From Actinomycetota bacterium (GTDB lineage: Bacteria > Actinomycetota > CADDZG01 > WHSQ01): a stretch of DNA of 36,110 nucleotides. Position 1 is the stretch's first letter. Every line of letters starts with the position of its first letter. The position numbers were made by a program, and so were the translations under genes. The notes beneath the pieces are model-generated. The model saw nothing but the letters and a program-made list of their open reading frames with translations, made no database searches and was not told where the DNA came from. This document shows, in pieces, positions 24,276-31,306 of this stretch. The stretch spans positions 1 through 36,110 of the forward strand of contig JACDCD010000024.1 of the NCBI GenBank assembly GCA_013694625.1, read 5' to 3'.

Positions 24276-25247
24276 ATGACAGCCTCGTCAGGGCGCGACA
24301 TCGACGGTTTTCAGGCTGCATTCGAACGCATCGTGGCCAACGTCGAACGTGCGGTGCAGGGCAAGGGGGAAGCGGTAAGGCTCGCGTTGGTGGCGCTCAT
24401 CGGCGAGGGTCATCTCCTGCTCGAAGACGTTCCGGGCGTGGGGAAGACGATGCTGGCGAAGTCGCTCGCCAAATCCATCAATTGCACCTGGCGGCGGATC
24501 CAATTCACCCCCGACCTTCTGCCCACCGATATCACAGGCGTCAACATCTGGGACGCTGCCGGGGAGAGGTTCGAGTTCAAACCAGGCGCCGTATTTGCAA
24601 ACATCTGCCTGGGCGACGAAATCAACCGCGCCTCCCCGAAGACCCAATCCGCGCTACTCGAGTCGATGGAGGAGCGTCAGGTGACGGTCGACACCACCAC
24701 GTACAAGTTGCGGGAACCGTTCATGGTCATTGCAACCCAGAACCCCATAGAGCACGAGGGTACCTACCCGCTCCCCGAATCCCAGCTCGACCGCTTCATG
24801 ATGCGCGTCTCCATGGGATATCCGAGCCGCAGCGCCGAGCTCGAGATGCTCGACAAGCACGGAAGCCATGCGCCCCTGGATGAGCTCGAGCCCGTCACCG
24901 ATGCCCAGGAGGTCGTCGGGATGATAGCGACGGCGCGCCAAACCCACGTCGCAGCCACCCTCAAACGCTACATCGTCGATCTCACCGAGTCCACCCGCGA
25001 TCACCCCGACGTCTATCTCGGGGCCAGCCCGCGCGCCTCTCTCTACCTGCTGAAAGCCTCGCGCGCGCTTGCGTCGAGCCGAGGCCGCGACTACGTCGCA
25101 CCCGACGACATCAAAGACCTCACGGTCCCCGTTCTCGCCCACCGCGTGCTGCTGGCGCCGGAGGCCCAGATGCGGGGCGGAGGCGCCGAGGACGTGCTAG
25201 AGGGTCTGGTCGGCAGCGTGCCGATCCCCGCGCGCCAGCAGGCCTAG
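24276..25247 (+). CDS. MoxR-family AAA+ ATPase (copy 2)
   Basis: A 323-aa paralogue of the first MoxR gene. Walker A is DVPGVGKT at about 51-58; Walker B and its extension are NICLGDEINRASPKTQSALLESMEERQVTV. IATQNPIEHEGTYPLPESQLDRF and YLGASPRASLYLLKASRA follow. This copy has the canonical GVGKT where copy 1 has GVAKT. ATG at 24276 has GGGAGGG about 11 nt upstream; an in-frame ATG at 24243 is the alternative. It is followed after 10 bp by a DUF58 gene and then a transglutaminase, the classical MoxR-DUF58-TgpA set. Confidence 0.93.
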   Translation: MTASSGRDIDGFQAAFERIVANVERAVQGKGEAVRLALVALIGEGHLLLEDVPGVGKTMLAKSLAKSINCTWRRIQFTPDLLPTDITGVNIWDAAGERFEFKPGAVFANICLGDEINRASPKTQSALLESMEERQVTVDTTTYKLREPFMVIATQNPIEHEGTYPLPESQLDRFMMRVSMGYPSRSAELEMLDKHGSHAPLDELEPVTDAQEVVGMIATARQTHVAATLKRYIVDLTESTRDHPDVYLGASPRASLYLLKASRALASSRGRDYVAPDDIKDLTVPVLAHRVLLAPEAQMRGGGAEDVLEGLVGSVPIPARQQA

Positions 25248-25257
25248 TCCCCAGGAC

Positions 25258-26544
25258 GTGCCCACCACCCGCGGCCGGCTTGTAGCCGCCACCGGCTTCA
25301 TTGCCTTCGTGGTGGGTCGTTTGTTCGGCGCGACTCCACTCGAGCAGGTTGGCTTCGGCCTCATTGTCCTGGTAGCGGTGGCCGTCGGAGTCGTCCGCCT
25401 GGGGCGTCATGACATCGGCGTCGAGCGCTCGGTCAGTCCCGAACGCGCCCGCCCCGGGCAGCCGGTCTCGGTGAGGCTGAAGCTGGTCAATCGCGGGCGG
25501 GGGCCTGCGCCGCTCATGCTGTTCGAAGATCGCTTGCCTTCGGGTTTGGGGGGAGCATCACGTTTCGCCCTCAAGGGTGTCGAGGCGGGCGGGCACCGGA
25601 CGACGCAGTACGAGGTGAAGCCGGCGCGCCGGGGCCTCTACGCAGTCGGTCCCCTGGAGATGTTGTCCGTGGATCCCTTCGGCCTTGCGGGGGTGCGCTC
25701 GGAGGCCGCCGGGACTGCGCGCTTCCTCGTGCACCCCGCCGTTGAGCGTTTGACGTTGCCGCGCGACATGGGCGAGCAGCGGAGTCTCGCCTCGTCTGCG
25801 CTTCGTCAACCGACCGGCGCCCAGGGCGAGGAGTTCTACACCTTGCGGGAATACGTCGAAGGCGACGACCTTCGCAAGATTCACTGGGCGTCAACGGCCA
25901 AGCGGCGCAAGTACATGATCCGGCAGGAAGAGACCCCCTGGCACACGCGGGCAACGGTTCTCGTAGATGATCGCGCGGGCTCCTACGATGGCGCCTACAG
26001 CAGTTTCGAGCGCGCCGTCGAGGGCGCCGCATCCCTCGCCCACCTCTACCACCGTTCCGGCTACAGCCTGAGGCTCGCCGGTGCGCACCACCCCGGGCTA
26101 CCCGCCGGAAGAGGACTCGACAACCTCCACAGGTGCCTCGATCTGCTGGCGACGCTGCAGGCCCGCCCCGATGTCCCCGATCCCCTGCCCGCCAAGCTTG
26201 CGTCGCTCGAGGCCGGAGGAAGCCCGGAGGGCACCCTCGTGGTCGTGACCGGAACCCCCTCGGGGTCGCTGGCGGCGGTCTGCACCCGCGCCCGCCGCCG
26301 CTTCAGGGAGGTGGTGGTGGTGAGCTATCCGGCGCACCGGTACGGGAGTGGCCCCACCACCATGGCGCGTTGGGAGAGCGAGAAGGCGACGATGGAAGCG
26401 ATACGCCTGCTGTCCCGGTCCGGCCTTCGCGCGCTTGTCGTCGGTCCCGGTGAGCCGCTGGCCCTTGGCTGGACGACCGTCTCCTCCGGCGCGCGGCACC
26501 GGGGGGGTGAAGCAACGTGGGCTCAGAGGCCAGAGCTCGTCTAG
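25258..26544 (+). CDS. DUF58 domain protein (copy 2)
   Basis: A 428-aa protein. It has two N-terminal hydrophobic segments (about 6-20 and 25-43), a beta-rich region (SVSPERARPGQPVSVRLKLVNRG) and the DUF58 hallmark EEFYTLREYVEGDDLRKIHWASTAKRRKYMIRQEE at about 190-225, followed by a von Willebrand-like segment (TRATVLVDDRAGSY). It is the presumed partner of MoxR copy 2. The GTG start is 10 bp after the MoxR stop. The 3' end overlaps the transglutaminase gene by 28 bp, so the three genes form one operon. Confidence 0.92.
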   Translation: MPTTRGRLVAATGFIAFVVGRLFGATPLEQVGFGLIVLVAVAVGVVRLGRHDIGVERSVSPERARPGQPVSVRLKLVNRGRGPAPLMLFEDRLPSGLGGASRFALKGVEAGGHRTTQYEVKPARRGLYAVGPLEMLSVDPFGLAGVRSEAAGTARFLVHPAVERLTLPRDMGEQRSLASSALRQPTGAQGEEFYTLREYVEGDDLRKIHWASTAKRRKYMIRQEETPWHTRATVLVDDRAGSYDGAYSSFERAVEGAASLAHLYHRSGYSLRLAGAHHPGLPAGRGLDNLHRCLDLLATLQARPDVPDPLPAKLASLEAGGSPEGTLVVVTGTPSGSLAAVCTRARRRFREVVVVSYPAHRYGSGPTTMARWESEKATMEAIRLLSRSGLRALVVGPGEPLALGWTTVSSGARHRGGEATWAQRPELV

Positions 26545-28793
26545 GGCTGGCCGGGCTGTTGCTCGCCACCCTGGCCGGGTTCAACCGGGTCTTCGACGCA
26601 GGCGACTTCTTCGGCCCGGCGCTACTGGGTATGGCACTGGCTTGGGCCATCCTGATCGCCGCCAGGGCGAAGGGCATACGCGCCCACGTCACTGCGCTGG
26701 TTTCCGCCGCCGCCCTGCTCTGGTATCTCGCCGTCGTGTTCGAGTCCCCCTCTGTGGTTTACGGGCTCCCGACCGGCCGCACGTTCGGAGGGCTTGCTCT
26801 GGCCCTCGGGCGGATTGGGCAACAGAGCCAGCTCGACTACGCGCCGGTCCCCGTGCGTCCCGGATACATGATCCTGGTCGTCGTTGGAATGTGGGGCGCC
26901 GCAACGCTCGCGGAGCTCGCCTCGTTCGTGTGGCGCCGGCCGTTGCTCGCAAGCCTCCCCTGCGTGATCTTGTTCGCCGTGGCGCTCATCTTCGGCAACC
27001 GAACCGGTGCTTTCTTCTTCGTGGCCCTCTGGCTCGGCGCGCTGCTCACCTACTGGGCGCTCGAATCGTCCTACCTTCTGCGCTCGTGGGGGTCGTGGGT
27101 GTCGACCTGGCACGACGGTCCGGAGGACGAGGCGCCATCTTCGATCACCGGTGGCATCGCCCGGGGCATGGGGGCGACCTGTGTCGCGGCCGCCCTGATC
27201 GCTCCCGTGCTGCTGCCCTCGTTCGGCGGCGGAATGTCGTGGCGCAGCGGAAGCGGAGGCTCCGGGAGCGGGGGCAACGGAGCGGCCGTGCCGGGAGGCG
27301 TCATCGATCACCTCGTGTCGATGAAACCCAGGCTCGTGGCGCGCAACCCGGTTGCGTTGTTCTCGGTGCGCTCACCGGAGCCGTCCTACTGGCGGCTGAT
27401 CACACTCGCGAACTTTGACGGCGTCTCGTGGCAGCCGCTCCGGTTCAACGGCACCGATGTCGCCAGCGGAGGCTTCTCGGAGGTCGCGGACGTCCCCCCA
27501 CAGGGCCGTCGAGTGACTCAGTCCTTTACGATCCAGGGGCTCGGCGGGCAGCTCCTCCCCGCCGCCCCCCAGCCGGTTGCGATAGCGACCGACGAGGACA
27601 TCTATGACGAGACGCGCGTGGACCCTACGAGCGGCTATCTGCAGCTCTACGGCAACCTCGGGCCGGGCAGGACCTACTCGGTCGTATCGTCGGTCCCCGA
27701 TGTCGGCTACAAGGAGCTCCGAGGGGAGCGCTTTTTCGATCATCCGCTCGAGGACTACTCGCAGCTGCCGCCGGATCTCGATGTGGAGCGTGTCCGCCGT
27801 ATAGCAGCCGACTGGAGCGAGGGCGCCGACACACCGCTCGACCGGCTGCTCGCACTCCAGGACAGACTCAGGGAGTTCAGATACAACCTCTACGTCGAGG
27901 ACAAGGCGTCGTCCGACTACCTCCTCCGCTTCCTTACACGCACCCGCGAGGGCTATTGCCAGCAGTTCGCGACCGCATTCGCCGTGCTCGCCCGAACGCT
28001 CGGGTTCTCGACGAGGGTCTCAGTCGGCTTCCTGCCCGGCGCGCCGTCTCCGAGCGACCCCACCCAGTTCACCGTCCTCGGCACCGATGCGCACGCGTGG
28101 CCGGAGGTCTACTTCCGTGACTTCGGCTGGATTGCGTTCGAGCCGACCCCCCGCGATGATGGAGAGGCGGTGCCTCCTGCCTACACCGAACCCCCGATCC
28201 CCACCGATGGCATCGCAGGCCTGACGGGTGGGCCCGGCCAGACACCCAGTAGCGCCGACCTCGCCCGCGGCGTCGAGCCCGGCCGGCGCGCCGGAGCGGG
28301 GCTCTCCCTCACCGACCAGACCGTGGTGGACGGCGCGCCGGGACAATTCCGGTGGGAGCAGACCTTCACCCGCATCGCGCTCGGCGTGCTGGCCGCCGTA
28401 GCGCTGTTCCTGATTGCTGTGCCCCTGCTCAAGCAAGCGAAGGTCAGGCAGAGGTACCGCAGCGCGTCGGGACCGGTCGAGCTCGCCTCGGCCGCCTTCG
28501 CGGAGTTCGAAGAGGAGGCGACCGAGCTGGCGAGCCCTCGCCTTCGTGCAGAGTCGGCGCCCGCCTATGCCCGCCGGGTGGCAGGCCGGCGGAGCGTGTC
28601 GGAGCCCGACGCGGTGAAGCTTGCCCGCATCTACGAAGCCGCCCAGTACGCACTGACGGGCGTGCGCCCCGGCGAAGCCGACGAGGCGAAGACCCTGGCG
28701 CGCCGGCTCCGGGCTCGCCTGTGGGCCAACTCGTCATGGTGGGACCGGGCACAGAGGCTGTTCTCGGTGCGGGGGCTGCGCCGAGCGGCCTGA
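26517..28793 (+). CDS. TgpA-like membrane transglutaminase (DUF3488 - transglutaminase - DUF4129)
   Basis: A 758-aa protein. About six N-terminal transmembrane helices (to about residue 235) precede a Gly/Ser linker and a large extracytoplasmic region with a transglutaminase-like core. The probable triad is Cys481 in TREGYCQQFATAF, His526 in TDAHAWPEVYF, and the acidic residue in IAFEPTPRD (about 542). A further helix (about 624-643) and a cytoplasmic DUF4129-like tail follow. TgpA homologues are periplasmic or outer-face cysteine enzymes; the actinobacterial substrate is unknown but probably envelope protein. GTG at 26517 overlaps DUF58. Confidence 0.92.
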   Translation: MGSEARARLGLAGLLLATLAGFNRVFDAGDFFGPALLGMALAWAILIAARAKGIRAHVTALVSAAALLWYLAVVFESPSVVYGLPTGRTFGGLALALGRIGQQSQLDYAPVPVRPGYMILVVVGMWGAATLAELASFVWRRPLLASLPCVILFAVALIFGNRTGAFFFVALWLGALLTYWALESSYLLRSWGSWVSTWHDGPEDEAPSSITGGIARGMGATCVAAALIAPVLLPSFGGGMSWRSGSGGSGSGGNGAAVPGGVIDHLVSMKPRLVARNPVALFSVRSPEPSYWRLITLANFDGVSWQPLRFNGTDVASGGFSEVADVPPQGRRVTQSFTIQGLGGQLLPAAPQPVAIATDEDIYDETRVDPTSGYLQLYGNLGPGRTYSVVSSVPDVGYKELRGERFFDHPLEDYSQLPPDLDVERVRRIAADWSEGADTPLDRLLALQDRLREFRYNLYVEDKASSDYLLRFLTRTREGYCQQFATAFAVLARTLGFSTRVSVGFLPGAPSPSDPTQFTVLGTDAHAWPEVYFRDFGWIAFEPTPRDDGEAVPPAYTEPPIPTDGIAGLTGGPGQTPSSADLARGVEPGRRAGAGLSLTDQTVVDGAPGQFRWEQTFTRIALGVLAAVALFLIAVPLLKQAKVRQRYRSASGPVELASAAFAEFEEEATELASPRLRAESAPAYARRVAGRRSVSEPDAVKLARIYEAAQYALTGVRPGEADEAKTLARRLRARLWANSSWWDRAQRLFSVRGLRRAA

Positions 28794-28822
28794 CGGGCCG
28801 CGGCAAAGGAGGGCAAGCACCC

Positions 28823-29407
28823 TCAGGTAACGGCGGTCGGCACGCTCCTCGTCTCTTCGACCCGGAGCACGGCCGGCGCGCCCGACACGCCGGCCCATTG
28901 CAGCTCGGCGGGCTCCTGTACCGGCTCTTCTTCCTGCTGCAGAGTCGCCTCGACTTCGTTCAGAGCGGCGATGAAGCGTTCCCGGTCGTAGAGATACCCC
29001 GGGACGCGCCCGTCTGCGTTTCTTACGAGATCGTCGATGGTGGTGAAGAAAGCCATCTGTCCCTCCTTGAGGGCGTCGTATATAACCCCTTCGGAATTGC
29101 CCACCTCATAGATGCTGGCGCCGTCGGACATGAGCTTGACGGCTGAGAGGTGCTCTTCGAGCCGCTCCTTCTTGCGCAGATAGGTGAAGGCGCGCCGCAC
29201 CTGCTGCAAGCTCATCCCTGCGTTCAGAAGCGAACAAACCATCTTCAGCGCCACGAGATCCCTGAACGAGTACATCCGCCTGACCCCCGGGCGTCCCCCC
29301 GTTCTCTGAACGGATGGGCGCACCAAAGCGATCCGATCCCAGTAGCGAAGTTGGTGAGCAGTGCTGCCGGTGAAACGGGATGCCTGCTCTGCGGTGAACC
29401 CCTCCAT
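28823..29407 (-). CDS. MerR-family transcriptional regulator
   Basis: A 194-aa protein. The N-terminal winged-helix is typical of an actinobacterial MerR subgroup: GFTAEQASRFTGSTAHQLRYWDRIALVRPS, then VRRMYSFRDLVALKMVCSLLNAGMSLQQVRRAFTYL. A central segment (KLMSDGASIYEVGNSEGVIYDALKEGQMAFFTTIDDL) probably forms the effector or dimer domain. The C-terminus is acidic (EVEATLQQEEEPVQEP). No metal-binding Cys cluster is visible, so metal sensing is unlikely. ATG at 29407 is preferred over the GTG at 29419, which abuts GGGAG with no spacing. Confidence 0.88.
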   Translation of the reverse strand: MEGFTAEQASRFTGSTAHQLRYWDRIALVRPSVQRTGGRPGVRRMYSFRDLVALKMVCSLLNAGMSLQQVRRAFTYLRKKERLEEHLSAVKLMSDGASIYEVGNSEGVIYDALKEGQMAFFTTIDDLVRNADGRVPGYLYDRERFIAALNEVEATLQQEEEPVQEPAELQWAGVSGAPAVLRVEETRSVPTAVT

Positions 29408-29503
29408 CAGAACGCGCACCTCCCACTCAAGAATTTTGTGTCATTTTCGTTCCGCAGGCTGACGATTCCCCATCCCCAGAAGGAGGACCTGCGTTCTCAT
29501 CCA

Positions 29504-29533
29504 ATGTAGCGTGCGCCATCACGACGCGACAAG
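29504..29533 (-). promoter_or_regulatory. Putative promoter of the merR-type gene
   Basis: TTGTCG followed after 17-18 bp by TACATT (about 29509-29504), in the 190-bp gap between the DUF3040 gene and the MerR gene. The predicted leader is about 90 nt with GGGAGG near its end. Confidence 0.45.
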
Positions 29534-29598
29534 GTCGATGAACGCTAGATGTCGAGAGCGCGAACTTTTCTAGCCGCAGCGAGCCCGCCGCGGGAGGG

Positions 29599-29967
29599 CT
29601 ACTTGCCTTTGTAACGTTGGCGAACGCGCTTCTCCCATTCGGCCAACCACTGCGCAACCTGATCCCTGCGGCCCGGATCGGTAGACCGCTGGCCCGCCGC
29701 AATCTCGCGCAGCGCACCTGTAACGAGGACGATGCCTGCAACCATCGAAGCAAATGCCACGACGCCGGCGATTACCCACCCGGAAACGAAAAAAAGGATC
29801 AGAAAGGCAAACCCCACCAGGAACGTGGCAATCCCCCACTTGCTGCGCCTGATCTCGTCCATACGCGGGGCGCTTCGTCGGACTCCTCGCGCAAACGCCG
29901 GGTCCTCTTGATAGAGCTGTTTCTCGATGTCATCGAGGATCCGCTTTTCACGCTCAGACAAAGGCAC
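29599..29967 (-). CDS. DUF3040 small membrane protein
   Basis: A 122-aa protein typical of DUF3040. The family N-terminal helix is MPLSEREKRILDDIEKQLYQEDPAFA, followed by two adjacent transmembrane helices (about 45-62 and 66-84) and a charged C-terminus (QWLAEWEKRVRQRYKGK). DUF3040 is largely restricted to actinobacteria and has no assigned function. The GTG at 29967 stands 9 nt after a perfect TATAAT, and there is no Shine-Dalgarno, so a leaderless mRNA is likely. It therefore appears transcriptionally separate from dinB, 48 bp upstream. Confidence 0.9.
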   Translation of the reverse strand: MPLSEREKRILDDIEKQLYQEDPAFARGVRRSAPRMDEIRRSKWGIATFLVGFAFLILFFVSGWVIAGVVAFASMVAGIVLVTGALREIAAGQRSTDPGRRDQVAQWLAEWEKRVRQRYKGK

Positions 29968-29976
29968 TATGGAGTG

Positions 29977-29982
29977 ATTATA
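29977..29982 (-). promoter_or_regulatory. TATAAT -10 box for a leaderless DUF3040 transcript
   Basis: A consensus TATAAT on the minus strand, 9 nt before the GTG start, in the 48-bp dinB-DUF3040 gap. No good -35 is visible. Transcription should start within about 1-3 nt of the start codon. Confidence 0.55.
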
Positions 29983-30015
29983 GAGAAGCTCCGGCGCGTA
30001 TTCGGCCCCCTGAGT

Positions 30016-31191
30016 CTAGGGTGGGTCGAGAAGCGAGGCGAGGTCAAGAGCGCGTTCTCCGAAGCGGTTACGGATCGAATCGATCGCCTTCGACGCCTCC
30101 TGACGTCTCGGGCCGGTTGTGGTCGACAGCAGGTCGAGCTGGCGCGCCGGGGGGCCGGGGGCCAATCCGGAGACACTCACTCCGAGCAGCCGGATCCTGG
30201 GTCTTGCCGGGTCGAGCTTCAGATAAGTCGCCCTGGTGACGCCGTAGAGGTCGGCCGTGGCGTCGACCTCCTCCGGCAGCGTCCGGGAGCGGGTGATCGT
30301 CACGAAGTTGGAGAAGCGAACCTTCAGGGTCACGGTCCGTCCGCACAGCCCCTTCGCCCTCAGCCTCCCCGCAGTGCGATCCGCAAGGCGCAGGATCTCG
30401 CGCAGCACCACCTCGGTGTCGTCGAGGTCGTGCGGGTAGGTTTCCTCCGAGCCTACCGACTTTGCCGCCTCACCCGGGGTGACCGGGCGGTCGTCATTGC
30501 CTTTGGCCAGCGAGTGGAGGTGTGCGCCGAGTGCGTCCCCCAGGGCGCGCTCGAGTGTCCGGCGTGGGATATGGGCGAGATCTCCGACCGTCTTGAGCCC
30601 GAGGCGCTCGAGCGCCTCACCGGTCTGCGCTCCGACCCCCCATAGTGCGGTGACCGGCAGAGGGTGGAGGAATGCCTCGACACCCTCGGGTCTGATCACC
30701 AGAAGGCCGTCGGGCTTGGCGCGCGCGGACGCAACCTTTGCAAGGAACTTGTTCGGTGCGACACCCACCGTGCAGGTCAAGCCGAGCTCTGCGATGCGCC
30801 CCTTGATTCGGCGGCCGATAGCTTCGGCGTGACCGAAGAGCTTGACCGAGCCCGACACATCCAGGAAGGCTTCGTCCAACGAGAGGGGCTCCACCAGGGG
30901 GGTGAACGAGTTGAACACTGCGCCGATCTTGGCCGACACCTCTGTGTAGGCGGAGAAGTCGTTGGGCACGAACACGGCGTGGGGACAGAGGCGACGCGCC
31001 CTGATCATGGGCATCGCCGAGGTCACCCCGAAGGCGCGCGCTTCGTAAGAAGCCGAGGTGACGACGCCGCGGCCGCCCTGGCCGCCCACGATCAGCGGGA
31101 CTCCGGCGAGGGAGGGATCCTTGATGACCTCGACCGATGCGTAGAACGCGTCCATGTCGACGTGGAGGATGTTCGAGGGCGCCCCGGTCAC
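30016..31191 (-). CDS. dinB: DinB, Y-family DNA polymerase IV
   Basis: A 391-aa translesion polymerase. Catalytic acidic residues are intact: Asp12 in ILHVDMDAFYASVE and Asp106-Glu107 in PLSLDEAFLDVSG. This separates it from ImuB, which lacks them. The steric-gate region, the thumb (CTVGVAPNKFLAKVASARAKPDGL) and the HhH segment (LWGVGAQTGEALERLGLKTVGDLA) are normal. A C-terminal QLDLL fits a beta-clamp-binding motif. GTG 31191 is the best start, though a TTG nine codons upstream is possible. It is third in the SOS operon, behind dnaE2 after a 115-bp gap containing a hairpin. Confidence 0.92.
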   Translation of the reverse strand: MTGAPSNILHVDMDAFYASVEVIKDPSLAGVPLIVGGQGGRGVVTSASYEARAFGVTSAMPMIRARRLCPHAVFVPNDFSAYTEVSAKIGAVFNSFTPLVEPLSLDEAFLDVSGSVKLFGHAEAIGRRIKGRIAELGLTCTVGVAPNKFLAKVASARAKPDGLLVIRPEGVEAFLHPLPVTALWGVGAQTGEALERLGLKTVGDLAHIPRRTLERALGDALGAHLHSLAKGNDDRPVTPGEAAKSVGSEETYPHDLDDTEVVLREILRLADRTAGRLRAKGLCGRTVTLKVRFSNFVTITRSRTLPEEVDATADLYGVTRATYLKLDPARPRIRLLGVSVSGLAPGPPARQLDLLSTTTGPRRQEASKAIDSIRNRFGERALDLASLLDPP

Positions 31192-31222
31192 CGACGGCCC
31201 GAGACTCTGCAGTCGCAAACCC

Positions 31223-31259
31223 TGGTCGAAAATGTGCGCACAGCCGCGCTTTTCGACCA
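31223..31259 (-). repeat. Hairpin between dnaE2 and dinB
   Basis: TGGTCGAAAA and TTTTCGACCA form a perfect 10-bp inverted repeat around a 17-nt loop that itself contains GCGC...GCGC. It lies 32 bp before the dinB start. It could be an RNA-processing or stability element between the cistrons. There is no T-run downstream, and the geometry does not fit a LexA box. Confidence 0.5.
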
Positions 31260-31306
31260 GAGAACGCTCCCGGCAATCGTGCCGGAGGGAGTGATGCTCC
31301 GGAGTC

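Noticed and set aside
31223-31259. The TGGTCGAAAA palindrome as a second LexA box for dinB
   Set aside because: The spacing and half-sites do not fit TCGAAC-N4-GTTCGA; it is only an RNA-type hairpin.
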